Shown piece after piece: positions 43,260 through 55,051 of a DNA stretch of 64,000 bases. Under the pieces are notes generated by a model. It made no database searches, was not told where the DNA came from, and worked only from the letters and a program-made list of their open reading frames with translations. Both the position numbers and the translations under genes were made by a program. The stretch spans positions 73,417,552 through 73,481,551 of the forward strand of contig CM055097.1 in assembly GCA_029204225.1 (NCBI GenBank), given 5' to 3'. The first letter of the stretch is position 1. Each line of letters opens with the position of its first letter. The stretch is from Diphasiastrum complanatum. Its lineage: Eukaryota; Streptophyta; Lycopodiopsida; Lycopodiales; Lycopodiaceae.

Positions 43260-43841
43260 TGTTGGATTTCTATCCTCTCCATCCCTTATCTCATTACTAA
43301 GCTAAATCTATTCATTAGCTATTGTAAATACTTGTATAGTTGCACAGTTTGCAGAAATACACTTATTTTATGATAGTTTGCAGAAATACAAAAGAATTAG
43401 TGACAATGTCCTGACAACCTAGCCGCACTGACTATTCGGCCACCCTTCGACAATTTGGCCTACCTTGACTATTCATTGGACACATCGACTACTCATCCGA
43501 CACCAACTATTCGGTAGACATCCGACATCGACAATTTGACTTTGCCAATTAGGAGTATGTTACTATCAACTCCAATAGTCAACTCAAACAATCAACGGCT
43601 CAATAGTACCTTCATCACGACTTGATATCTATAACATAATCATATTTTGTCCGAAGGTGACAGCCAATAGCACGTAGTGCCTTATCCTAATTGTAAAGTA
43701 GATATTAAACATTCTTAATTAGCTAGCCATGTGTATACATATCCAACAATTTATTAGTTGTTCGGTTAAGCTCAATAGACATTGTAGAAGATAAATCAAA
43801 CATCTAGAGTGCAATTGTCTTGTTCTTTCTCTCTATTATCA
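43260..43841 (+). repeat. copia LTR (family G), plus orientation
   Basis: TGTTGGATTTC...TTATCA, about 582 bp, inverted relative to 7850-8461. It contains the degenerate GACTATTCG tandem array at about 43430-43535. It may be a solo LTR: no gag or priming site follows, and no 5-bp duplication was found. Confidence 0.6.
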
Positions 43842-44362
43842 CTATTGGCTGATTTTGATGAATTCCCAAGATACTAGGCCACAGCTAGCCAAGAGCACAT
43901 CTCACCTTAGACCAAGGAGGTCTTTAAAAAAGGGACAGATGAAGAATGAGAGCCGAGAAATACTAGCTAGAAGAATGACAGTTAGAAATTATGTGAGCTC
44001 ATGGTGAATCCCAAGTAATGGAATGATTATGTAGGAGCTAGTATTCCTAGGCATTTGAAATAAATGTCGCTCAACCCATTGTGTGAATAACTCGAAACTG
44101 AAGAAAACTGCTTAGGTACACTCTGCAAGCAACCTACGTACATGCGAGCAGCTGTCAAGGAATATCACGCGAAGAAGTCTACATTGCATAGAATCTTTTC
44201 TCTCGAGTAGCATTAATTAAATATCCATATTCTGTGAATGTCAAATCAACTTGGATCTCTTTTTTTGGAAAAAGATCTAGCTGATTCTTCAAAGAAAAAT
44301 CCGACTTCATTCCAAGGGCATTTCATTTTATTTGGTTAACCACTACGGAACCAAGATTTGTA
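43842..44362. other. unassigned, probably gypsy M flank
   Basis: No coding domain recognised. It lies between the family G LTR and a tandem repeat, on the 3' side of the minus-strand gypsy M gag, and may be remnant interior of M. Confidence 0.35.
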
Positions 44363-44656
44363 GTTGAACATTCGCCAAGCCCTTTGGCTTTCTAATAGCT
44401 GAGCCCTTGCATTGATCACCTAATCAAGTCTGCACTTGAACATTCATCGAGTCCTTTGGCTTATCCAACAACCAATTCCTTGTCTTGATCATTGGACCGA
44501 GTCTTGCACTTGAACATTTGCTGAGTCCTCTGGCTTATCCAACAACCGAGCCCTTGTCTTGATTATTGGACAAAGTCCTCCACTTGAACATTCGCTAAGT
44601 CCTTTGGCTTATCCAACAGCCGAGTCCTTGTCTTGATCACCAAATCAAGTCTCTGC
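44363..44656. repeat. four-copy ~73-bp tandem repeat
   Basis: Units begin (C/G)TTGAACATT at 44363, 44435, 44509 and 44583 (spacings 72, 74, 74). They share AGTCCTTTGGCTTATCCAAC and CCTTGTCTTGATCA words. The period is not a multiple of three overall, so it is unlikely to be coding. Shorter, more decayed GAGTCCT words continue to about 44750. Confidence 0.8.
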
Positions 44657-44929
44657 CCTTCATCACTAGACTGAGTCCTAGACTTGATCTTCGACCAAGC
44701 CAAGTCTGCGACCTGACTGAGTCCTTGAGCATCAACCCAGTCCTTGACTGGACAATTAGTTTTCTCTTCTTCCTGCAACTCTTCTCAAATTTTATTATAT
44801 TGCCTATGTTCCACTAGTGGATCCGGATAATCTCTAGGAAGTGTGGAAGCTATCAAGGAAGTTCTCCTATTGTCAATAGGTTTATCTAAATGAGTTTATT
44901 GTTGTTGAGCTTTGTGTTGTGCTTGGGTG

Positions 44930-45684
44930 ACGACCCTAACTGGTTCGTGATAGATGTGGCACGCAGGTAGGATCTTATTGGTTGTTTGGGACAATCTTTA
45001 AAACTATGTTTCTAACATAGTCATGGCATTCTGCATGGTATTGTGCTTTTACTTTACAGTCAACCATACATTGGCCTGTTTCACCACAAATGAAGCATTT
45101 GTTGCTCATAGGACCTTGGGCAATTTCATAGCCATCTTGAATGGCTAGCATTTCCAAATATTATGGCTGGTTTGTATGCTCACTTCCAGTGACATGAACA
45201 TGAGGTATCATCTTGATAAGGCGCATAACTTCCAGTTTGCTAAGTGTGTTTGGCATGGTATGAATCATCAAATGAGTTATCAACAAAATGAGTTTGAACT
45301 AGTGCTTTAGTGGGTTTATTTTGTTGATTTTCTCTTTCGGGTGGTCCCCTAGGAGTTGGACCTAAGAGTGCTAGGTGAGGTAGTTGTTGCGAAGTGGGTT
45401 GCCTAGGTAGTTCTTGAATTTGAATTGGTGGATTGTTTTGTTGATGAGATTGATTTAGTGGAGCTCAACAAAAGGAGGTCTAGGAGGTTGATATTGTCCC
45501 CCTATGTATTCTCTTTGGTTGTACCTTGGGTTATAGTAGCAATAAAATGATGTATGTCCCATAACATCACAAATGTCACATCGTATCAATAAACTGTCAG
45601 AAACGGGTTGATAGGATGGGCATTCATTACCAGTATGTGCACCTCTACAATGAGGGCACCAAGTGTTCTTGTGTCTATGATGTA
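44930..45684 (-). pseudogene. gypsy element M gag, C-terminal part with three zinc knuckles
   Basis: On the minus strand, in order: CPHCRGAHTGNEC (45620-45658, spacing CX2CX3HX4C), CDICDVMGHTSFYC (45539-45580, canonical spacing), a Pro/Gln-rich stretch, then CFICGETGQCMVDC (45056-45097), where Gln replaces the His. Frames are broken between them. The N-terminal gag lies at 51440-52020 beyond inserted copia L. No protease or RT follows to the left. Confidence 0.65.
45680..45684. other. target-site duplication of element L, left copy (ATGTA)
   Basis: ATGTA precedes the LTR at 45685 and recurs at 51435-51439 after the other LTR. Confidence 0.85.
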
Positions 45685-46412
45685 TGTGAAGTTTTTAGCA
45701 CGTGTGAACTTCACCACACCCTACAGGATCTTACTGAGGTGTGGTGATTGCACAAGATTGATCAAAGAACAGTATGCTTGAAAAATCTAAGGCAAGAGCA
45801 CAATGGCATACATCTGATGAAAAAATCTAACTCTTCACTATGAGAAATGAATGTCAGAAAAAATTCTAAGTGTTCAATATGGGAAAAAGAGGCTGCTCTC
45901 GAGTAGAGAGAGAAAATCATACATAGAAAACTCGAGTAGAGAGAGAATGAGTCCAAAACACCAAAATCTCAATATTCACAATAAGGCAAAACATGCCCAG
46001 CTTTCTCTACATGAGAGAGACTCGAATTCCTACACTGGAGTTGCATGGAAAGTCCACTTAACTAAACTAATTCACCTACCAAAGATCCACATGTGTAACT
46101 GCATGCATGTATGGTGCATGTACTGCATGTCAACTCATAAAATTGCCTAGACATGTGTAGATCATAGAAACTACTTTGCATGTTGCATGCACTGATTGCA
46201 TGTGGCTTGCATGCATACAGTAAGACTTTGCATGCTATCTAAACATCAGCATGTCATCATAATTAAGCCTATCTAACTCAAATCCGAACTACACTAGAAG
46301 GATATGTGCTCAATTCACACTCCTTACATGTAAAACATGAAATCTAGTGGAAATTATCATGGACATGACCCCAAACTCGAGATAGGAAGATAATATTTTA
46401 ATAATCTTCACA
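45685..46412 (-). repeat. element L 3' LTR
   Basis: Plus-coordinate ends TGTGAAGTTT...ATCTTCACA. Contains TAGCACGTGTGAA near the outer end and repeated GCATGCATG-type words (about 46100-46215). Confidence 0.9.
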
Positions 46413-46423
46413 CTCCTTAGAAT

Positions 46424-49400
46424 TTATGTTCCTATCAACATAGATTTTAAAATTAGGCCAAGGTTAGACCTCATCTTCATAAAGACATTCTTGAGTAGAG
46501 GCTTGGTGAGAAGATTTGCAACACAATCTAAAGATGAAACATGCTCCAATGAGATCTCTCTTCCAATGACTTTTTCTCTTACAAAATGATGAGCCACTTC
46601 AATATGCTTGCTCCTTGCATGAAAGACTGGATTATTTGCAAGAGCCTGAGCAGAAATGTTAACATTCTTGATAATTGGTAAATCTTCATCTGCATAACAC
46701 TTAAGCTCCAAAAGTAGCCTTTTGATCCATAGAACCTCCTTTGTTGTGGTTGTAAGAGATTTGTATTCAACTTCCATATGCATATCTACTTTGGCCTATA
46801 AATGCATGACCTTTCCAAAAATCTATTTCAAGGCCTAGAATCAAGTGAAGAACTCCTAAGTCCTGCATTTTAAACTCAGTACCAAGTGCATGCTTAGTTT
46901 CTTCAACTAACTTCTCACTGTTTTCACAAAGAATGATATCATCTACATAGATGAGAAGAATAATTACAAAGTTATCTACAAACTTATAATGAGAAGGGTC
47001 ATATTTACTTAGACAAAATCCGAGTGATATGAGATAAGAATTGAGCCTTGCATACCAAGACCTTGGTGCCTGTTTCAGTTCATACAAACTTTTGAACAAA
47101 AGACAAACTTTTGATTCATCACCTTCCTTCACAAAACCTGGAGGCTGCTCCATATAAATCTCCTCCTCAAGGTAACCATTGAGAAATGCTTTAGAAACAT
47201 CAAACTAGAACATACTCCATTTCTGAAAACATGCAAGAGAGATGAGTATTCTAATTGTTACCATCTTTGCAACTGGTGCAAAGGTATCTTCATAATCAAG
47301 ACCTTTAATCTGTGAGTAGCCTAGCACAAAGTCTTGCTTTATGCTTATTGATAGATCCATCATGATTATACTTGATTCTGAATACCCACTTACATCCGAT
47401 CACATGCATGTTGTTTGGTGGCTCCACAAGCTCCCATGTGTTATTTGACATCAAGGCTTCAAATTCTTGGGTCATTGCTTCAACCCACTCCTTGGATTGA
47501 AAAGCTTCTTGGACATCCTTAGGCTCTTCATCTGATATAAAAAGTGCATGATAGGAAGTTTCACCTTTCACTTGCCTTGCTTCTTCATCATATGTGAGCC
47601 TCTTTGGCTCAGATCTTGCTCGTGTAGATCTTCTTGGTGTGGTAGCTTGAATCTGCTCCTCCTCAAGCCTCGACCTCACCTCTTCTTGAACAACATCAAG
47701 GTTGATGATTGATCTTGCATGAGTCTCTTTGATCTGAACATCATCCAAGCTAAATTTTTGATCTTCATGGGAGACCACATCTCTACTAACAACATTTTTG
47801 TCAGTAGAGGGCAAATAAATCTTGTATGCTTTTTTAGTAGATGCATAACCTACAAAAATTCCTTTTACTGCACTAGGATCTTCCTTCTTCCTAGTTTCTA
47901 GAGGTACATGCACATAGCATACACAGTCAAAAATCCTAAGATGATCTACCTTAGGCTTTTTCTTATACAACATCTCAAATGGTGTCTTTCCTCCTATTGC
48001 AAGATCTGGAAGCCTATTACAAAGATAGTTTGCACATGCAACTGCCTCTCCCCAAAATTCTTTAGGCAGAGAAGCTTCCAGCCTAGTGGCTTTTGCACAT
48101 TCACACAAAGTTCTATTTTTTCTCTCAGCAACTCCATTTTGCTGAGGAGTATATGAACAACAAAAATCTCTTTGAATACCCTCTCTCTCACAAAGTCTTT
48201 AAACTTATTGGAAGTGTATTCCCCTCCACTATCACTTTTTAAAGCTTTGCTTCTCTACATAAGCTTTAAAAGTAAGAAAAACATCATAAACCATGGCTTT
48301 TGAAGACAACATATAGATCCAAGAATGTCTTGTATAATCATCTACAAAAGAGACAAAGCAATTGGCTCCTCCTTTGCCCTTGGTTGATGAGAAATAAACA
48401 TCTGAGTGTACAAGTTCAAATGGTTGCTTTGTCTTGATACTTGATCTAGGAAAAGGCCTTTTGTGTGACTTTGCCAGCACACAAGCTTCACAAGGTAGAA
48501 GCTCCTTTGACAGTGTCTTTGGTAGACCAACAACTTTTTCCTTCTTTGACCATAGATTGCATGGCTTTGAAATTGGGATGACCCAATCTCTTATGCCACA
48601 GATCCTCCTGTAGAACCTTGGCCTCATAAGCAATATCTGAAATGTTAGAACTCTCCCTAGAATCTAGTTTGTACAACTTACCAGTTCTAGATCCTCTAGC
48701 AATAACTTCATTTTCTCTTGAGATTATACACTTGTCAACTTAGAACTTGACATCCAATCCATTATCAAACAACTATCCTACACTAATGAGATTCTTATCA
48801 ATCTAGGTACAAATTGTAAGAAAAAAGATTTTGATGATGATGCATGTAATGGAATGCTACCTATTCCTTCAATCCTACACTCTACATCATTAGCAGTATA
48901 GATTGACCTTTTTGCACCTAGATATGGCATGATATTAGTGAAAAAAGTTCCTAGAACTAGACATCTGGGAACTAGCCCCACTATCTATCCACTAGACTTC
49001 TTCATTCTTAAAAGGGAAAGATGAAAAAGTAGACATTATTAATGAGTCCTCTCTTTCACTCTCTACACGCTCACACTCATCCTCATTAGTAAGGTTAGCT
49101 TGCTTAGATTGGTTCTTCTTCTTGAAATAGTTTGATGCATAATGTCCTTTCTTTCCATAGAAAAAACACTTGATCTTTGACAGCTTCTTCTTGCCACTGG
49201 ATATTGCACCTTGTGAGGACTGATCCTCACCACCTTCTTTGGCTTTATCCTTCTTGAAGTGTTGTTATCCTTTTCCCTTGCCTCTTGACTTGTCTCTGAT
49301 GAAGAGTGCTTTGTCATCTCCACCATCTTTCAATGAAAGTCTGTTGATCCTCAGCATCTTGTTCTCTTGCCTGCTTTCTTCAGCAATGAGAACACCTTGC

Positions 49401-49932
49401 AGTGTCTCCAAGGATGATGATCCTCTCTGACAACATAAGTCTGCACAATATTGTCATACTCATCTCTAAGTCCATTTAGAAATACTTGAACAAGTTCAGT
49501 GTTCTTAAAAGCATCACTAATACCAACTAACTTTTGATGAAGATCCTTAACTCTCATGACATATGATGAAGCACTCTCATCTACTCTATGATAACTTAAA
49601 AATATTTGGTTTCTAAGTGTAAGCAATCTAGAAGTATTTTTTATTTTGTAGATGGTTTTTAGAGTACCCCAAGCTTCCTTGGCAGTGGTGCATGTACTGA
49701 TCTCTCTTAACACTTCATTAGTAACATTCATTTTTATAAAATGAAGGGCAATTCTGGTTCTTTTGTGGATAATTGCAGCTTCATTAGTGCAGCAGGTTCT
49801 TCTTCAGCTCCACTCACAATACATTACATCATGTAGAATCAACAACGATTCCATTCTGATCTTCTACATTGCATAATTGGAAGATGTTAATCTCTCACTA
49901 TGCTCTAAGAAATGTGAACCAGATGAAGACAT
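46424..49932 (-). pseudogene. element L gag-pol, frameshifted
   Basis: The start Met is at 49932 (MSSSGS), followed by an in-frame stop early in gag. Gag UBN2 is open at 49351-49731 (FIKMNVTNEVLREISTCTTA is outside this frame only at its first codons). The zinc knuckle near 49140-49180 reads CFFYGKKGHYASNY, so two of the four ligands are Tyr. A protease-like WIDSGAS is near 48975. Pre-integrase and integrase are at 48232-48676. The integrase C terminus and RT start are at 47305-48108, with FWGEAVACANYLCNR present. RT with LLIYVDDIIL is at 46767-47153. RNase H is at 46424-46783. At least six frame breaks exclude function. It is closest to elements B and P in gag. Confidence 0.9.
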
Positions 49933-50692
49933 CTTCTTGGTGAGAAATTCTAGTAATGATAAAAAAATGGAGTTGAAAGAATGTTGCTTGCTATCTCAAT
50001 CTAGGATCTAACACAGATGTTGATCCATACTATGAAATCTAGCAATAGATATGAGAACAAATTCTCAATACAGAATATAAATCTATCTTGAATTTGGATC
50101 TTGCTTCAGTCATAAAAGAAGCACATGCAAGCAAGAAGTCTATCTCTCCCACGAGTTTCAATGTACTGATAAACTCTCTAGGAACTTACTTTCAACTCAA
50201 ACACAGTTATATGTGTGAAATGAAAAGTCTAAGACCTCAGAACACTCACTTCTATCCAATCCTACTTGATTGACAATGAAAATTGATGAAAATGGTGAAA
50301 AAGACAGATGTGTGTTCACTTTGGCACATCCCATGAGTTGAGTACCCTCTCAAACTCTCTGATTGCCTAAAACTCTTCTAAAAACAAATCAAATTGATTT
50401 AGAAACAAGAGCAACGCATTCTACTCTCCAATACCTATCCAACAAGCTATAGAACATCAAATTTGGATCATTCCTTGAGAAGTAGCACTCCTTAATGAGG
50501 GCTAATTTCACACGTGCGAGCTCTCTATCTGTACAAAGCTCCGCTGGATCAGATCAGCCTTGATTTGATCCACTTATGGTCCACAAATTGCTTGTTTCTC
50601 AGCGAGTTTGAATCCTTCTCCAAAATCCGAGTTCTTGCAAGCAAAAACACTGATGATCTGATGTATACACCCTCACCTCTTCAAAGCATGAA

Positions 50693-50704
50693 GCTCTGAT
50701 ACCA
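50693..50704 (-). other. element L primer-binding site
   Basis: GCTCTGATACCA adjoins the 5' LTR at 50705. The leader 49933-50692 contains a CACACGTGCGAGC variant of the LTR palindrome and no long frame. Confidence 0.9.
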
Positions 50705-51434
50705 TGTGAAGTTTTTAGCACGTGTAAACTTCACCACACACCCTACATGATCTTACTAAGGTATTGTGATTGCACAAGATTGATCAAAGAACAGTATGCT
50801 TGAAAAATCTAAGGCAAGAGCACAATGGCATACATCTGATGTAAAAATCTAACTCTTCACTATGAGAAATGAATGTCAGAAAAAATTCTAAGTGTTCAGC
50901 ATGGGAAAAGGAGGCTGCTCTCGGGTAGAGAGAGAAAATCATACATAGAAAACTCGAGTAGAGAGAGAATGAGTCCAAAACACCAAAATCTCAATATTCA
51001 CAATATGGCAAAACATGCCCAGCTTTCCCTACATGAGAGAGACTCGAATTCCTACAGTGGAGTTGCATGGAAAGTCCACTTAATTGAACTAATTCACCTA
51101 CCAGAGATCCACATGTGTAACTGCATGCATGTATGGTGCATGTATTGCATGTCAACTCATAAAATTGCCTAGACATGTGTAGATAACAGAAACTACTTTG
51201 CATGCTGCGTGCACTGATTGCATGTGGCTTGCATGCATATAGTAAGACTTTGCATGCTATCTAAACATCTGCATGTCATCATAATTGAACCTATCTAACT
51301 CAAATATGAGCTACACTAGAAGGATATGTGCTCAATTCACACTCCTTATATGTACAACATGAAATCTAGTGTAAATTATCATGGACATGACCCCAAACTC
51401 GAGATAGGAAGATAATATTTTAATAATCTTCACA
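50705..51434 (-). repeat. element L 5' LTR
   Basis: 730 bp, collinear with 45685-46412 throughout. Followed by the ATGTA duplication. Confidence 0.9.
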
Positions 51435-52020
51435 ATGTACCTATCCGGTGGGTAGCTGACTAGGCATATTACTCTGGATAGACTTCAAGGTATCTCAAAA
51501 CTCTTTGGTGAGTTTATCCATTTGCATTTGGTATTGCTAGTTAAGCAACTCTATCTATGATTTCCAAAGCTGATCTCGAGTATCCTCGGTCGACTTTGAT
51601 TCATGGACAACACAATGTGCTCTCCATTTCTTAGAATCCTCAATATCCAATCCTTTGTCTTCCTCCCTGATAGAATCAGACATAGCTATCTTTATGCTCT
51701 CATAGTCATCATTAGATCTAAGCTCACGTCTAATCCATCTGGGGATTTTTACAAAGAACCAGATTATGAGCATCTTTTCGGTAGGCTATTCTTGTACTTG
51801 AGTTTTTAAATGCTTGAAACGTTCTATATAGTCTCCTACTTCCTCGTCTTTTGCCATTATGATGTTACTCAATTTTTCAAAAAGGATTTTGATCAAACGG
51901 AATGGCTTGAATCGTTTGATAAATGACTCTTTCAATATAGGCCAATCAAGCTTATCTTCACGATCCATTCTCAAAGACTTGTAAGAATCTTTGAGGATCG
52001 GAACTACCGTCATACTTGGG
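51435..52020 (-). pseudogene. gypsy element M gag, N-terminal part
   Basis: Minus-strand frames at 51786-52013 (LDWPILKESFIKRFKPF, DEEVGDYIERFKHLKTQV) and 51555-51773 carry the W..(L)...F..RF and V..Y..RF pattern of the Ty3/gypsy gag core. The region continues, beyond element L, to the zinc knuckles at 45658. Some frameshifts. 52021-52390 probably holds the M leader but nothing specific is recognised there. Confidence 0.65.
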
Positions 52021-52399
52021 TAGATCTTATTTGGTTAGCAAAAGCCACATTAAGGTGTGCTCGTGCTTGTGATGATTCAGCACCATGAAAATGGGCTCGG
52101 GCATGTGAAGACTTTGCTCCATTGGGTTCCCATCTATCGAATGGATTCGTGGAACGTCCTTGGACTTGAGACTTCATTTGTCGCGAACGGGTTTTGTATT
52201 GCGAACATATTTGTTTCTTTTGAATTTTCTTATGTGGAAGCTAGCAGGATCCTAGACACGCGACTACAGATCATAGAACATAAATCATTCTAGCAATCAA
52301 GACAGCGACAAACAAGGAAATGGACAAGAGAGAGCAACTGTATTATCAGTTTGATTTTTAGAGCGAGATAATCAGTGTCTCGCTCATTGGCGGCCTAAC

Positions 52400-52922
52400 A
52401 CTTTGCTCTTTTTCTATGTTATACTCGTTGGCAGACTTTCACGCACAACTATCTCCTTTCACTATTTTTTCTATTCTTTTATTTTTCTGCTCTATTCTCA
52501 CACTTTTTTTAGTGTGTTCAGTTGATCCAGAAAATTGTTTATATCTCCACTATGTGGAGTTTACAAGATAGCTAAACAAAGAATTACAAGAGTAGTTAAC
52601 GCTAATCAACTAATTAGTTACTCTCTGTTATTGCTAATTGTTTCAGCTGAGCATGAAGTTTAAGACTCCACACTCGTTGAGCTGCCAACTGGCAATGCGA
52701 AAGATTTTCTTTCATTTTCTTTTCGTTTCATGTCATGTCGTGTCTTTTGGTCGGTCCTAGAGGCATGTTTGACTTTTGCGAGTCATTCGACCTTTGAGTT
52801 TCACTTCGCTTCATGCCTTGGAATTTTTGAGATACGTTGACTTTCATGAACCATTCGACCTTCGGTTCATGTTGCTTCGCTTCGCGTCGCAAAAAAGTTG
52901 CAGGAGTTCACAATTTTTGACA
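52400..52922 (-). repeat. copia element N 3' LTR
   Basis: Similar over about 450 bp to 53500-53965 (CAGAAAATTGTTTATATCTC, GTGGAGTTTACAAGATAGCT). Ends TTTTTGACA next to the complement of a polypurine tract (CTCCCTCTTG, 52923-52932). The start coordinate is approximate. Confidence 0.7.
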
Positions 52923-52932
52923 CTCCCTCTTG

Positions 52933-53500
52933 AACCTTGTAGCTTTGCACATTAATGCAATTGCCTTTCTTTGCTTTATGAAGAGTGGCTTGTCGAGTGG
53001 CTTCATAAATAGATCTGCAATCATGTATTCAAACTTTATATATTAGACCTAGAGCTCTCTTATCAAGATCAAATCTCGAATGTGATGGTACTTCAAAGGT
53101 ATGTGTTTTGTCTTTGAATGGAAGATAGGATCTTGGGACAGATAAATGGCACTCTGAGAATCCATCATCATCATGCATGGTCCTCCTTGTGGTATCCCAA
53201 TTGCCTCCAACATCATCTGCAACCAAACTACCTCGTTCGCCACCTTTGAAGCTGCGATGTATTCAGCTTCGCATGAAGATTGAGCTACCAAGGTTTGCTT
53301 CTTGCATATCCAGCTGATTGCTGCTCCACACACTTTTGAACATCCTCCAGTTATAGACTTGTTGTTTTCAGACTACTTCATGAAGATTTCTTCCTCTAGA
53401 TCTCTTTGGAAAAAGGCTATCTTTACATCAATCTGGTGAATTTCTAGATTGTGTTGTGTAGCATATGCAAGGAGTAGTCATATGCTTGTCATCTTGACCA
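52933..53500 (-). pseudogene. element N: RT scrap joined to RNase H
   Basis: The minus-strand frame 53049-53333 is copia RNase H (ISWICKKQTLVAQSSCEAEY, DSQSAIYLSQDP, SKTKHIPLKYHHIRD). Before it, 53340-53500 encodes an RT piece (LLAYATQHNLEIHQIDVK, AFF, LEEEIFMK). Most of RT and everything upstream are missing, so N is an LTR-flanked deletion product. Confidence 0.75.
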
Positions 53501-53965
53501 TTGGCGAATTTTTGCTGTGTTCTGCTCATTGGCAGACTTTCACACACAACTATTTCCTTTCACTATTTTTTCTATTCTTTTCTTTTTTTGCTCTACTCTT
53601 GCACTCTTTTCAGTGTATTCTGTTGATCCAGAAAATTGTTTATATCTCCATTGTGTGGAGTTTACAAGATAGCTAAACAGAGAATTACAAGAGTAGTTAA
53701 AGCTAATCAACTAGTTAGTTACTCTCTGTTATTGCTAATTGTTTCAACTGAGCATGAAGTTTAAGATTCCATGCACGTTGAGCTGCTAGCTGGCAGCGCG
53801 GAATATTTTCTTTTGTTTTCTTTTCGTTTTGTGTCGTGTTGTGTCTTTTGGTCCTAGAGACATGTTTTACTTTTGCAAATCATTCAACCTTCGAGTTTCG
53901 CTTCGCTTCGTGCCTTAGGGTTTTCGAGGTATGTTGACTTTCATGAATTGTTGGCCGTTCGACCT
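53500..53965 (-). repeat. element N second LTR copy, truncated
   Basis: Second copy of the family N LTR, lacking the terminal segment found at 52890-52922. It directly joins the RT scrap without a primer-binding site, which points to a rearrangement. Confidence 0.6.
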
Positions 53966-54032
53966 TGAACCTATTATGTTTGATTTGTGCAGATGTGGGT
54001 GATACCATTTCGGGTGGGTATTCTTCTATCAT

Positions 54033-54679
54033 GTTGGGATTGCAATGGTCGTCCATCTGGTAAGGCCTATACTGTTTTGTATTTTTTTGTTAAAAATTTC
54101 TGCTAATAAGCAGTAAGCGTAATTGCAAATTCTAAATCAACTCTAAGAACTGAACTAGAATTCTCAAGAGCGTTCAAGCTTGCAAGGTTGAGAGAGATGC
54201 TAACTATTGCTTCAATTACTACTTGATTTACTTGAAAATGTAGAAGTATGATCAGCTATTTATACTAAGAAATTAGGTTGTCAATTGCATCATCTAGTTG
54301 GTTGTGATGTGCTGGCATTCGTCCACTTAGGACTTCCCAAAATTTTACTTGCTAATAATTAATGCAAGTTGGTGGCTTTAATTCCAAGTGTAGAAGTATG
54401 ATTGTCACTCTACAAAAATGAACTGTTTGTTGCACAGTTCGCATTTTCTCAAAAAATACAATAGCCGAAAAATGCGACAAATGCGAAAACCTGAAGTGTC
54501 GGAAGTCTTAAAAGTGGCCGAAGTATGTCGCTATGGCCAAAGCAACAATAACCACCTATAAACCATTTTTGAGTAGTTCTACAGACTGTGTAAAAACACG
54601 AAGAGAACTACAGATCTGGATAATGCATTGGATGAGGATTAAAAACAATTAGTCGATTTAGTAGGAGAATATTCCAACA
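54033..54679 (-). repeat. probable copia LTR (family K)
   Basis: On the minus strand it begins TGTTGGAATATTCTCC after the purine tract TTAAGGAGGAA and has a TATAAATAG box (complement near 54273). The far end (near TGTTGGGATTGC) is tentative. Confidence 0.55.
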
Positions 54680-54686
54680 TTCCTCC

Positions 54687-55050
54687 TTAATATGAATCCA
54701 TGAATGCCTTGACCTTCAAACTTAGTTCTACACAGAACTTTCTGTGTGTATCCAAGCTTAATGCTTTAGTGAAAATGTCTGCTATCATATCTTGCGTTGA
54801 GAAATTTGCTTCTAACATAGTGATACTTGATTTTAATGTGCTTACTCCTGAAATGAAAACTAGGGTTGGCCAATAAGGCAATGGCACTTTGATTATCACA
54901 AAATAAAATTGTCGGAGCATATTGATTTAGACCGATATCTGAGAGTAAGTTCCTTAAACAAATTGCTTCAAGTGATATTGCAATTGGAGTGGTTCTTTTA
55001 CAAATGTATAGGCCACTGGCATTTGAAAGCAAAAAATTCACTGGTCCTCA
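54687..55050 (-). pseudogene. copia family K RNase H fragment
   Basis: Two overlapping minus-strand frames carry FCDNQSAIALLANPSFHFRS, KHIKIKYHYVRS and MIADIFTKALS. These are the second half of copia RNase H, followed by the polypurine tract and the LTR at 54679. It is joined at about 55045-55130 to an unrelated integrase fragment. Confidence 0.75.
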
Positions 55051-55051
55051 A

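Larger units (their letters stand above)
45685..51434 (-). mobile_element. degenerate but structurally complete copia element L
   Basis: 5750 bp with LTRs of 728 and 730 bp differing at roughly 30 positions plus a 2-base indel (about 4-5%). It has a primer-binding site at 50693-50704, a polypurine tract (complement of 46413-46422, TTCTAAGGAG) and an ATGTA duplication. The coding region is full length but has frameshifts and stops, so it is dead. It is the oldest structurally complete copia here, and it splits the gag of gypsy element M. Confidence 0.92.

Noticed and set aside
45851-51172. Matching 99-codon frames at 45851-46150 and 50873-51172, considered as a duplicated gene
   Set aside because: They are corresponding positions of the two element L LTRs.
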